Positions 1 through 7,616 of a stretch of DNA of 18,928 nucleotides are shown here, piece by piece. Every line of letters starts with the position of its first letter. The first letter of the stretch is position 1. Source of the stretch: Halobacteriovorax sp. (GTDB taxonomy: Bacteria; Bdellovibrionota; Bacteriovoracia; Bacteriovoracales; Bacteriovoracaceae); assembly GCA_002686115.1 (NCBI GenBank), contig NZAF01000052.1, positions 9,515-28,442 on the forward strand. Direction: 5' to 3'. The notes under the pieces are model-generated. The model was not told the origin of the DNA. It did no database searches and saw only the letters and a program-made list of their open reading frames with translations. Made by a program: the position numbers and the translations under genes.

Positions 1-900
1 ATTTTATCTGGGGCATATGAAATTATTCAAAGAAGAGTTTTTAATAGAAAGAAAAAAGAGATTGAAAGTGAAGCGCTTTCTGAGCTTCTTTCAAATGATG
101 TGACAACTGCCGGAAAGGTTGAAGGAATTATAAAAAATGCTCTTGATCTTAATGAAATGGGTCACTGTTCTAAGTTAATTACAACTTATAGAGAAAATGT
201 TTTTGAAAATATGGCATCTAAATCAGAAAGTGTTGATACAAGAGCTGTTGCTTTTGCAGATAAGAAGCTTTCACATGCCAACGAACTTGTTAATGCTGTT
301 TGGGAAGAGTCTGAAAAGATGGATCAAGGAAATATACTGAGTGATGATGAAAACTCTCTTCTAGACAATCTAGAGATCGTTGAAGAAGTTTTTAAAACTC
401 CAATATATGAAGTCGCACAACGAGTAAGAACACACCTGAGTGAAAAAATTCACGCTTCTTCTACGATGGTGGAACTTAAGTTGGATCAAAGTGAAATTAA
501 TTCTAATGAAGAGTCTCTTGAGCAGGCGCTTTATTATTTAATCAATGATGGTATTGAAAATTTAAATCACTTATCAGCATTGGATTTAGAAAGAAAAGTC
601 GTTGTCACCGGACGTAGTCTTGGTAGCATTTATAACTTCACTGTAGAGTCATATGGTGATGGTAGAAAAGCTGAAGAAAGTACGAATTTCATGATTGCAC
701 AAGAGATTTCAAAAGATGCAAATGGTCGAATCGAAGCTTCAAACCTTTATTCTGAAAATAAAGAAATCATTGGAAGAAAGGTAAGGTTAATTCTTAAAAG
801 TTCTAAGAAAGCGATTGTTAAAACAACTAATCGTGAATCATCATTAGTTAGACTTGAGAGAGGAACGAAGAAAGAGATCTTAGCTAGAATGAATGCTTAA
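1..900 (+). CDS. C-terminal part of a protein with a degenerate histidine-kinase-like ATPase domain (5' truncated)
   Basis: The reading frame is open from base 1 to the TAA at 898-900, so the gene starts outside the window; the GTG at 100 is only an internal codon. About 299 residues are visible. From about residue 173 the pattern LEQALYYLINDGIE resembles the N-box of histidine-kinase/GHKL ATPases. It is followed by ESYGDG where the G1 box would be, and by FMIAQEISKDANGRIEA, which resembles the stretch after the G2 box (usually GLGLAIAKEI..HGGRI). The glycine-rich G1 and G2 motifs are poorly preserved, so nucleotide binding may be weak or lost. The part before it is charged and probably helical, like a signalling or dimerisation region. 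No transmembrane segment is visible. It converges with the next gene at a 5-base gap. The ATPase fold is an inference by motif; kinase activity is not claimed. Confidence 0.7.
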   Translation: MLSGAYEIIQRRVFNRKKKEIESEALSELLSNDVTTAGKVEGIIKNALDLNEMGHCSKLITTYRENVFENMASKSESVDTRAVAFADKKLSHANELVNAVWEESEKMDQGNILSDDENSLLDNLEIVEEVFKTPIYEVAQRVRTHLSEKIHASSTMVELKLDQSEINSNEESLEQALYYLINDGIENLNHLSALDLERKVVVTGRSLGSIYNFTVESYGDGRKAEESTNFMIAQEISKDANGRIEASNLYSENKEIIGRKVRLILKSSKKAIVKTTNRESSLVRLERGTKKEILARMNA

Positions 901-905
901 GCTAG

Positions 906-2528
906 TTAGAATGTTCTTTTAAAAGAATCTTTATAATTATTTTTATAAGCTACCTTTTCTAGAATATAGCGGAACTTATCTTCGCTAACTTCTTTTAAAA
1001 TTATTTCATGAGCTAATTGATGAAATGACTCTTCATCTTTTAGGAAAACTGTATCAAATAAGATATCGCCAACCATATGGCCTAGCATTCGTCCTAAATT
1101 ATATAAGCCTAGTAATCTATAACCTTTAATTTGATCTTTAATTGGAGTCTTTTTCTTATCCAAGATAGATAGACCAGTTTTATATAATGACCTCTTTGAG
1201 CCTTTAATACTTCTACCTTTTAAGAGGTTCTTATAGTCCCTGTACATATCACATTTTCTATAGGGGTTAATAAGCTTAGAGCAGAAATAGGCTATAAGAC
1301 ATTGCTCAAAGTGATAGTAAAAGAATTCTTCTCTCTTATTTTTTGAAAGTAAATCTTCAAGGTAGTTCTTTGGCTTAAGAGTGATATAGCAGTGGATCCC
1401 TGCAATATATGAAAGTCTATTAATAGAATAATTTGGACAAAAGTATCTCGGCTGATTATAAATCTTAAAACTACGTCCTCTCTTTATAAGAGAGTGATAA
1501 AGATTTTGAATCTTTATCGAGGGAGCTTTCATTAGTGATTTTTGAACTTGTTCTAATCTAATATGATCGTAAAGTGTAAACTCCTCTAATTTGTCATCAT
1601 CAATATCTAGTTGCAGGGTTTTGTTAATATGCTGACAAAGAAAGTAAAAATTCTCGGGTACATTTTCAGAGAAATTTAATGCTCCGTTTTCAATAATATA
1701 CTCGTGAATATCAAATTCAGGGTCTTCACTAAGATGTTCGTACCAATAAATCTGACTTTCATATTTAAGCCAAGGAGCAGATGTTAAAAGAATATATTCT
1801 CTCTTATTAAACTTAAGAACTTTATCCATAAGAGGTTTATTGCTCTTTGATAATTTCCAATACACCTCATCGAGGTTTTGATGAATAATGGTTTGGATAA
1901 CACTCTTGTTAAGGCATTTTAGCACTTGGTTTGGAAGTTTATTTTTAACAATGTGGTATTCACCAAATAGTACAAGAATCTTCTTTTGAGGAGAGTTCTT
2001 GTGAAATTCAGCAAGTACTTTAGCTGCTTTTTTGTCTCTTTGAGAGAGTGATCCCTGGGTGTTTAAGGCAATAATAGGAATATTTGTTTTTTTGGCTATC
2101 TCAAAAAATGTCTTATAATAAGTCCATGGAAATCTCCATGACTCTGTGTAGTTTATGGACTCTAAGAATTCGAGCTCAGTGATATGACCTGCTAAAAAAT
2201 AGTCTATAAATTTTTGATGGTTCACATGCACGAGCTCTAGTCCAATTGCAAACTCATGCTTCTTTGATTTGATGATATCGATAATTCTTTTTAGGTTCCT
2301 AGAGCTTTGGTCAAATGTATGAAAGTCTCCAAGATAAATGATTTCAGAGTCATCAATGGAAGAGGACAACTCACCAATATTTGAGCTGTAAAATTTTCGG
2401 TTGTTTAGACGGTTTTGATCTCTTTGATACTTAATGAGCTCATTTGATTTCTTTCCCTCAAGAGTTTGAGCTTTATTTTTGAGATAGTTATAAATATTTT
2501 TTTGGACATCTTTAATAGAGTCTTTCAA
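906..2528 (-). CDS. ChaN-domain protein with a long C-terminal extension
   Basis: This 540-residue protein has a ChaN/haem-binding-uptake type domain at about residues 55-215. Visible family features are IIYLGDFHTF (family usually LLGExHD), the FAIGLELVH strand, a later IIALNTQG and LVLFGEYHI near the end of the domain. ChaN-like proteins bind haem in iron uptake, but many relatives have no known role. Unlike typical ChaN lipoproteins there is no signal peptide or lipobox: the N-terminus is a charged helix, so a cytoplasmic location is likely. Residues from about 290 to 540 form an extension with clustered Tyr, His and Cys that I do not recognise. The start is TTG at 2528; it is the only start with a Shine-Dalgarno match (GAGG, 5 bases away) and it has its own promoter. 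The domain call is fairly safe; haem binding is inference. Confidence 0.75.
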   Translation of the reverse strand: MKDSIKDVQKNIYNYLKNKAQTLEGKKSNELIKYQRDQNRLNNRKFYSSNIGELSSSIDDSEIIYLGDFHTFDQSSRNLKRIIDIIKSKKHEFAIGLELVHVNHQKFIDYFLAGHITELEFLESINYTESWRFPWTYYKTFFEIAKKTNIPIIALNTQGSLSQRDKKAAKVLAEFHKNSPQKKILVLFGEYHIVKNKLPNQVLKCLNKSVIQTIIHQNLDEVYWKLSKSNKPLMDKVLKFNKREYILLTSAPWLKYESQIYWYEHLSEDPEFDIHEYIIENGALNFSENVPENFYFLCQHINKTLQLDIDDDKLEEFTLYDHIRLEQVQKSLMKAPSIKIQNLYHSLIKRGRSFKIYNQPRYFCPNYSINRLSYIAGIHCYITLKPKNYLEDLLSKNKREEFFYYHFEQCLIAYFCSKLINPYRKCDMYRDYKNLLKGRSIKGSKRSLYKTGLSILDKKKTPIKDQIKGYRLLGLYNLGRMLGHMVGDILFDTVFLKDEESFHQLAHEIILKEVSEDKFRYILEKVAYKNNYKDSFKRTF

Positions 2529-2533
2529 AACTA

Positions 2534-2537
2534 CCTC
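2534..2537 (-). promoter_or_regulatory. Shine-Dalgarno site that sets a TTG start
   Basis: GAGG on the minus strand lies 5 bases upstream of the TTG at 2528. No ATG or GTG start lies close by in frame, so this site fixes the start of the ChaN-domain gene. Confidence 0.65.
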
Positions 2538-2563
2538 TTAAATTAGGATAAGTTTATGTTTTT

Positions 2564-2591
2564 ATTATACCCTTGTTTACATGAGATGCAA
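2564..2591 (-). promoter_or_regulatory. Sigma70-type promoter of the ChaN-domain gene
   Basis: On the minus strand TTGCAT (2591-2586) and a perfect TATAAT (2569-2564) are separated by 16 bases. Transcription would start near 2557 and give a leader of about 30 bases with the GAGG site. This suggests that the ChaN-domain gene is transcribed on its own and not only from the 933-residue gene upstream. It is read from sequence only. Confidence 0.6.
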
Positions 2592-2622
2592 GAGGGGAGT
2601 TAGTGGCTTAAATTACTCGGAA

Positions 2623-5424
2623 TTATGAATTAAAGATCTGTTCAACTATGATTTGATTAACTTTTTGATGGCAGAGATTAACGATATTTTTAATTTGTTT
2701 TTGACCTTCAATATATTGATTCACAATGGCCTTCATATCGACATAGCTTGGAACTCTTAATCCGTGAATAACTGAAGAGAGCTTCCCTCCAATTGAATGA
2801 GAAAGAATGAAGTTAATGAAGTGAAGTAGCTCGTATTCTGCTCTGAGATTCATAAGTAGTTTTTCACGATGATAGAGAGCGAGAATATTCTCATCCTGTT
2901 CGTTCTTATAAAGCTTAGTAGAGGAGAGGGTTAACTCAAATTCATCTTTATGAGAGAGAAAAGGCTCAATATAGATGTCTTTATTATCATTATAAATAGG
3001 TCTCTTATCAAGTGCCATAAGTTCTTGAACTATATTCTTCGCTTGATAATCAAGAGCTCCAAGGCTTGAGTTATCCTCAAGATCATGAAGATAATTCATA
3101 CAAATCAATTTAAAGTGAGAAATCATACAGGAAATATGCCATGGATATTCTGTCTGATCTTGTCCCATATGTTGAAAAATATCATTAAGTTCACTCTCTA
3201 AAGACTCATAAGAAGCAGACTTTATCTCTTCTAGAGATTTATTAAAAAATTTATATCTTAGAGCTGTCGTTGAAGGTAGGAACTTTGTATTTAAAAGAAA
3301 TTTAGGAACTAACATTGCCGAAAGCTTCGACTTTGCTTTCTTGAGACTTCCATTAAATGTAAGCTGAATGATCTGCTTCCCAACACCTGTATCAAAGAAA
3401 TCCCTAAAAAGGTTTACATTGAGATCACCTGATTTTGGCGTTAGACCAAAGTATAAGAAATAGGCATGGCCATGCTTATCGGCCTTTGCACGATAGAGAT
3501 CAAATGAAGTCATTTCAAGTTTTATATTTTCTTCATCTGAATAATCTATAACGAGAAGAAGAGGGTATCTTTGACGCTCATTTGTTTCAATCCCTAAAAG
3601 ATTTGAAGCATCTCTATGATTATTCTTACCTAAGTGTTCAATCATAAAAAACTGATCAAAAGTCACACAAGACTTCGTCAACTTTCTAAAATAATTAGGG
3701 TGAGTAATATTATTTGTATCTGAATTGTGACTTAAAAGCTTTCCACCAATAATGGCATCTTGATGAAATTCAAAACTCAAATCATCACTAGGCTCTTCTT
3801 GATAAAGAGGAGTGTTAATAGAGTCTTGATCACTAATAAAACGAGCAAATGTCTCTCTTTGTAACTCAAATTTTGAAAATCTACAAAGGTCACCATGGAA
3901 ATTAAAAGTTAAGCAAGATTCTTTAACAAGATCTACATTCTGGATGTTCTTATTCCAATTAGATGAGATCATTTTCTTATTAAATACATAAAGATATTTT
4001 GGTATTTCTCCTCGTCCATTTAAGTTTTCAAAACTGAAATGAGCAGAGATATTCATCTTTTTTAAAAGACCTTCGACACGTTCAGAGTGACTAGGGACAA
4101 AGAGTTTTTGATTTGAGAAAACATAGAGGTAGCCATTGTTAGAAAGACTTTCCCCTTCTTTTAATATCTTTGTTACCAGTAGATGGTGAGGGTTCTTTTT
4201 TGGAGTCTGGCAAAGACTAAGAACAATCCTGTCATAAAGCTTTGGCTCTTGCTCCATCTTGATATTAAATATTGAGATTTGCCCAAGGGCATCTTCACTC
4301 TGTTTATTATTAATTTGCTTATATAATGAACAAATCAAAGCAATTGGTTCATGGTTTTGGCACTCAGAAAAATGTAAGAGGAAGTTAATAAATAGTAACT
4401 CTTGGCAATACTTTAAATAATTATTTCTCTCTTGATCTCTACCTTGAAATTCTGGGCAGATAATTTCGAACCACTTCAGGTTGCAATTATGCTCTTGAGC
4501 TAACCAGTGAGAAAGAGCAAAGGACTTTAAATAGTCGCCTGTGAAAAGTGTTTTTAAGCACTTTGGCTCATCAGAGAAATTATAATAGCCTTGATGATTC
4601 TCAAGCCACTCTGGAACAGTGATAAGAAGGTCATTGATAAACTTACCAAATGATTTGTGACTTATTGAATGAGAGTAGTTATTAACGTCTGACTCTTTTG
4701 ATAGAAGTCCGAGTTCTTTTAACAGCTCATAGTTTAAAACGTTTAAGAAATCATTATTACCAAGTTTAATAATGAGAGACTTTATATTTAAAATATTTTG
4801 TTCAAGATTATTTGATGGTCTAAACCAGCTGTACTCATTTGATTTTAAGCTATCACAATCAAGCTCCGTTGAACTTGATCTTCTAAAAATCATACTTAAC
4901 GTGTGATCAGGGTTTAGTAATTCACTTAAAGAAATCTTTTGTTTTTTTAGATCATATAATGAAGATACAAACTTCACCTTTAAAAGATAAATATTAATTG
5001 TTCTAAGTGCATACAGCTTCTTAAATCTTTCTATTTGTTCATTAAAAGGTGAGCTCTCAACATTGAAATGGTCCCAAAAGAGATCATATTCATTTATCAG
5101 AGAGATATTTAGTTTTTCGGCTGATGAAAACTTTAAAAACTCTTTAAAGACATTCTTCTTCAATGACTTATTTCTAGCAGGGAAGGTATTGATGATTTTT
5201 AAGGCCTCATCAAGTAGGGTTTTTATCTCTTTTTTAAGCTTTAAAGCCTCTTTAGAGATAAGACTATCACCCTTCCACTCTGGAACGACAAAGTTTTGAA
5301 AATTGAATGGCTTTTTAAATTCAGGTACAGACAGAGGTGACTCACCAATTGGAGTCTCTGCTTGATCTTTAGGCGACGTTTTACCGAGCCAATTTCCTGG
5401 AATGAAGCTTTCCTTCTTGTTCAT
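2623..5424 (-). CDS. Large protein of unknown function, faintly like an N6-adenine DNA methyltransferase
   Basis: This is a soluble protein of 933 residues with no signal peptide or membrane segment. I cannot assign it with confidence. The middle part contains a run in the order seen in type I/IIG methyltransferases: LYDRIVLSLCQTP where the FDxIxxNPPY motif would be, then ILKEGESLSNNGYLYVFSN (family: ..aLkpgGrlvvv.s), a lysine/serine segment, and RGEIPKYLYVFNKK as a later strand. The catalytic NPPY is not present. Further on, HAYFLYFGLTPKSGD followed by GVGKQIIQLTFNGSLKKAK and a conserved LVPKFLL recalls the target-recognition repeats of HsdS or type IIG enzymes. The C-terminal 200 residues look helical. 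No restriction gene lies next to it. The start ATG at 5424 has only a weak GGAC upstream. It ends 94 bases before the ChaN-domain gene. The gene is clearly real; the methyltransferase ancestry is a tentative inference. Confidence 0.65.
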   Translation of the reverse strand: MNKKESFIPGNWLGKTSPKDQAETPIGESPLSVPEFKKPFNFQNFVVPEWKGDSLISKEALKLKKEIKTLLDEALKIINTFPARNKSLKKNVFKEFLKFSSAEKLNISLINEYDLFWDHFNVESSPFNEQIERFKKLYALRTINIYLLKVKFVSSLYDLKKQKISLSELLNPDHTLSMIFRRSSSTELDCDSLKSNEYSWFRPSNNLEQNILNIKSLIIKLGNNDFLNVLNYELLKELGLLSKESDVNNYSHSISHKSFGKFINDLLITVPEWLENHQGYYNFSDEPKCLKTLFTGDYLKSFALSHWLAQEHNCNLKWFEIICPEFQGRDQERNNYLKYCQELLFINFLLHFSECQNHEPIALICSLYKQINNKQSEDALGQISIFNIKMEQEPKLYDRIVLSLCQTPKKNPHHLLVTKILKEGESLSNNGYLYVFSNQKLFVPSHSERVEGLLKKMNISAHFSFENLNGRGEIPKYLYVFNKKMISSNWNKNIQNVDLVKESCLTFNFHGDLCRFSKFELQRETFARFISDQDSINTPLYQEEPSDDLSFEFHQDAIIGGKLLSHNSDTNNITHPNYFRKLTKSCVTFDQFFMIEHLGKNNHRDASNLLGIETNERQRYPLLLVIDYSDEENIKLEMTSFDLYRAKADKHGHAYFLYFGLTPKSGDLNVNLFRDFFDTGVGKQIIQLTFNGSLKKAKSKLSAMLVPKFLLNTKFLPSTTALRYKFFNKSLEEIKSASYESLESELNDIFQHMGQDQTEYPWHISCMISHFKLICMNYLHDLEDNSSLGALDYQAKNIVQELMALDKRPIYNDNKDIYIEPFLSHKDEFELTLSSTKLYKNEQDENILALYHREKLLMNLRAEYELLHFINFILSHSIGGKLSSVIHGLRVPSYVDMKAIVNQYIEGQKQIKNIVNLCHQKVNQIIVEQIFNS

Positions 5425-5578
5425 CTTGTCCGTTGTTCTGTCTATTGTTGTGTGGTGGCAAAATATATGTCAAAGCAGGTGAAATGTCATTTAAAAAATA
5501 AGAGATTCAAGATCAGAGATCGCTATCTATTTGATATTATGAGTAAAAAAAGTTTAAAGTAAAAATTGTGCACTCCGA

Positions 5579-5584
5579 TATGAT
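5579..5584 (+). promoter_or_regulatory. Possible -10 element upstream of the acidic protein gene
   Basis: TATGAT lies 41 bases before the ATG at 5625 in the divergent 200-base gap between two genes. No convincing -35 hexamer stands at the right distance. The rest of the gap (5425-5624) shows no strong hairpin or repeat. Weak evidence. Confidence 0.25.
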
Positions 5585-5624
5585 TATTGATAGTTTTATT
5601 CCTCTAGGGGATTTTGGAGTAACC

Positions 5625-6461
5625 ATGGAAGATAAAGAATTAGAAGAAGCACTAGCAGCAAGCATTGATGAGAGTTTTAACAAGTCTGAGCTTGATGATA
5701 TTATGAATGAAATAGAGAACCTTGAAAAAGAGTTCTCTGAAGATTCAACTGGACCATCTGCGTCAGGTAGTGATGCTAGTCTTGCTCTTGAAAAAGCTAA
5801 TAATAATTCTTTACAAGAAGAGATCGACAAAGAAGTTCAAAACTTTGTTGAGGAAGTAACGGAACAACCTGTTGCAGAGGCTTCTGAGCCTGTTGCTGAA
5901 ACTACAGAGCCTGTGGCAGAAGCACCGAAAGAATTTTCTCAAGATCTTATCGACCAAGCATTTAAAGATGCTGCTCCTAAATCAGAAACTGCGCCTGAAC
6001 CGGTAGCAGAAACTGCAGAAACTACAGAGATGACTTCAGAGCAATTTGATGAAACTCCAGTTGAAGAGCCAGTAATGGAAGAGATGGATGATTCTGATGA
6101 TGAAGAAGTCGCTTTTACTGAGGAAGAACTTGCTGATGTAACGAGTGGTTTAGATGATGAATATGAAACTGATAATGTTGTTCCAATGGGACAAGGTACC
6201 GATGTTTCATCTTCTAATTCATCTTATGAATCAGCTTCACAAGTAGACTTTCAAGCTAGTGGATCAATGGATTTAAGTGTTAACTTAAATATTGCGGGAC
6301 AAAATGCTCATATGAAAGTAGAAAATGGTTCACTTACTGTCCATTTAAATGGTGTAAATGTAACTATTTCAGAAGAAGAAGGATGTAGTATAAAGATGGC
6401 CGGTGGGGTGAACTTTAGTGTTCCTCTCAATGTAGGCGAGGCATCAAAAAAAGCTTCTTAA
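5625..6461 (+). CDS. Acidic protein with EPVAE repeats and a beta-rich C-terminal domain
   Basis: This 278-residue protein is very rich in Glu and Asp. The start ATG at 5625 is preceded by GGAG at 5-base spacing; a GTG at 5568 is in frame but lacks a ribosome site. The N-terminal 60 residues are charged and helical. Residues 81-101 hold three seven-residue units (QPVAEAS, EPVAETT, EPVAEAP) and a fourth copy (EPVAETA) appears at 125-131. Residues 132-210 form an acidic, probably disordered linker. From about residue 213 to the end there is a compact region of alternating polar/hydrophobic strands (DLSVNLNIAG, SLTVHLNGVNVTI, VNFSVPLNV) that looks like a small beta domain. No signal peptide is visible, so it is probably cytoplasmic. 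The gene lies 14 bases upstream of rsmD. I do not recognise the family; a scaffold or binding role would be a guess. Confidence 0.75.
   Translation: MEDKELEEALAASIDESFNKSELDDIMNEIENLEKEFSEDSTGPSASGSDASLALEKANNNSLQEEIDKEVQNFVEEVTEQPVAEASEPVAETTEPVAEAPKEFSQDLIDQAFKDAAPKSETAPEPVAETAETTEMTSEQFDETPVEEPVMEEMDDSDDEEVAFTEEELADVTSGLDDEYETDNVVPMGQGTDVSSSNSSYESASQVDFQASGSMDLSVNLNIAGQNAHMKVENGSLTVHLNGVNVTISEEEGCSIKMAGGVNFSVPLNVGEASKKAS
5865..5927 (+). repeat. Three tandem 21-bp repeats encoding (E/Q)PVAE units
   Basis: Three in-frame 21-base units encode QPVAEAS, EPVAETT and EPVAEAP; a separate degenerate copy lies at 5997-6017. They are inside the acidic protein gene and make a Pro-Ala-Glu linker. Unit length is a multiple of three, so copy changes would keep the frame. 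Confidence 0.65.
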
Positions 6462-6475
6462 TTTAATAGGTTTTT

Positions 6476-7042
6476 ATGTCAATTTCAATATTAGGTGGGC
6501 ATGCCAAAGGGCATGCCCTTTTAGTTCCTAAAGGCACTTTAATTAGACCGACTTCTGTGATGCTTAGAAGGCGCTTTTTCGATGCCTATCAAGATATGAG
6601 TGGATTAACTTTTGTCGACTTGTGTGCCGGGACCGGTGCTATGGGACTTGAGGCCTTATCTAGAGGGGCCAATAAAGTGTACCTCAATGAATTTCATCCA
6701 AAGGTCTATCAATTACTAAAAAAGAATGTATCATCAATGACTAGAGACCTAGGTCATTCATTAGGTAGTGTCGAGTCATCTAAAGGTAGTTGTTTAGACT
6801 TCATTAAAAGTCATAAAGAGCAATTGGATAAGACAGACACTTTCATATTCTTTGATCCACCTTATGAAGATCATAAACTTTATAAAGATGTTTTAAAGGT
6901 ACTTCACGACTTTGATCAGGCCAAGATAATCATAGAAACAGATAAGCAAAAGGGCATCAAAGAAGAAGAGATCACAAAATTAAATTATAAGATCAAAAAA
7001 TCCTACAGACAGGGAACAAGTTATATCTATATTGCTGAGTAA
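6476..7042 (+). CDS. rsmD: 16S rRNA (guanine(966)-N2)-methyltransferase RsmD
   Basis: RsmD methylates G966 of 16S rRNA with S-adenosylmethionine during assembly of the small ribosomal subunit. At 188 residues it has the usual size. The N-terminus has the family pattern GGxxKGxxL..PKG..RPTS (here GGHAKGHALLVPKG and IRPTSVMLRRRFF). The SAM-binding motif DLCAGTGAMGLEAL begins at residue 48 and the catalytic DPPY is at 127-130. The start ATG at 6476 has AGG 5 bases upstream and lies 14 bases after the acidic protein gene. A terminator-like hairpin covers codons 8-15, which is odd for a housekeeping gene. coaD follows 88 bases downstream, a common rsmD-coaD order in bacteria. The identification is firm. 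Confidence 0.93.
   Translation: MSISILGGHAKGHALLVPKGTLIRPTSVMLRRRFFDAYQDMSGLTFVDLCAGTGAMGLEALSRGANKVYLNEFHPKVYQLLKKNVSSMTRDLGHSLGSVESSKGSCLDFIKSHKEQLDKTDTFIFFDPPYEDHKLYKDVLKVLHDFDQAKIIIETDKQKGIKEEEITKLNYKIKKSYRQGTSYIYIAE
6497..6522 (+). terminator. Intrinsic-terminator-like hairpin inside the start of rsmD
   Basis: GGGCATGCC (6497-6505) and GGCATGCCC (6510-6518) form a perfect 9-bp GC-rich stem with loop AAAG, followed directly by TTTT (6519-6522). It lies 36 bases after the stop codon of the acidic protein gene but within rsmD codons 8-15. The form is that of a rho-independent terminator with a short U tract. Whether it terminates, or is melted by ribosomes translating rsmD, cannot be told from sequence. 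Confidence 0.5.
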
Positions 7043-7130
7043 CCAAGTGTTTTGCTCCAGTTAAGTTCTCTTTTCACTCAGTTTTCCATTAAGTACACTA
7101 TTAGCAGTATCATTTTATATTGGAGTGTAT

Positions 7131-7616
7131 ATGAAGAAGGCCATCTACGCCGGAAGTTTTGATCCTTTTACTAATGGTCATTATCACATTTTAAAAAGAG
7201 CTCTAAATCTCTTTGATGAAGTGACGATTCTCGTTGGTAAAAGTCCTTCAAAGAAAACTCTTTTTACTGATGAGGAAAGAGTGACAATGCTTAATGAATT
7301 ATTTAAGGATCAAAAGAATGTAAAGGTTGATAGCTTTTATGGACTTCTTGTTGAGTATGCTAAGCAAAACGATATTACAACTTTAATTAGAGGCTTAAGA
7401 CCAACAGGAGACTTTGAAAGTGAGTTTCAAATGGCCTCGATGAATAAGAAGTTATATCCAGAGATTGAAACAGTTTTTCTAATGACTGTTGGAGAGAATT
7501 ACTATCTTTCAAGTTCATTAGTTAAAGAAATTTATAAGCATGGTACAGATATAAGTGAATTTGTACCAAAGAATATTTTAAGATGGTTAGATAAGAAGGG
7601 AAGGGAAGCAATATGA
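7131..7616 (+). CDS. coaD: Phosphopantetheine adenylyltransferase CoaD
   Basis: CoaD joins ATP and 4'-phosphopantetheine to give dephospho-CoA and pyrophosphate, the penultimate step of coenzyme A synthesis. The protein has 161 residues, the normal length. The nucleotidyltransferase signature is GSFDPFTNGH at residues 8-17, with the TxGH form of the HxGH motif at 14-17. IRGLRPTGDFESEFQMA matches the family's (I)RGLR...D(F/Y)E.E..MA, and YLSSSLVKEI near the C-terminus is the conserved SSS[LF][VI]KE segment. ATG at 7131 is chosen because GGAG lies 6 bases upstream; the GTG at 7125 overlaps that ribosome site. The stop overlaps the next start (ATGA at 7613-7616), so the aminotransferase is probably translationally coupled. 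Firm identification. Confidence 0.95.
   Translation: MKKAIYAGSFDPFTNGHYHILKRALNLFDEVTILVGKSPSKKTLFTDEERVTMLNELFKDQKNVKVDSFYGLLVEYAKQNDITTLIRGLRPTGDFESEFQMASMNKKLYPEIETVFLMTVGENYYLSSSLVKEIYKHGTDISEFVPKNILRWLDKKGREAI

Noticed and set aside
914..927. Palindrome TTCTTTTAAAAGAA between convergent genes
   Set aside because: It has no GC pairs in its core and would be too weak as a terminator; AT-rich palindromes of this size are expected in such DNA.
5063..5299. Open frame of 78 codons on the plus strand
   Set aside because: It lies wholly inside the 933-residue minus-strand gene, has low-complexity Phe/Ser-rich content and no ribosome site.
5362..5562. Open frame of 66 codons on the plus strand
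   Set aside because: It overlaps the start of the 933-residue gene and has no ribosome site or recognisable product.
5537..5830. Open frame of 97 codons on the minus strand
   Set aside because: It is the mirror of the acidic repeat gene; its Ser-rich content is the complement of Glu/Asp codons.
6497..6518. GGGCATGCC occurring twice as a mobile or uptake-sequence repeat
   Set aside because: I noticed only these two copies in the window; the sequence is itself nearly palindromic, and the hairpin explains it.
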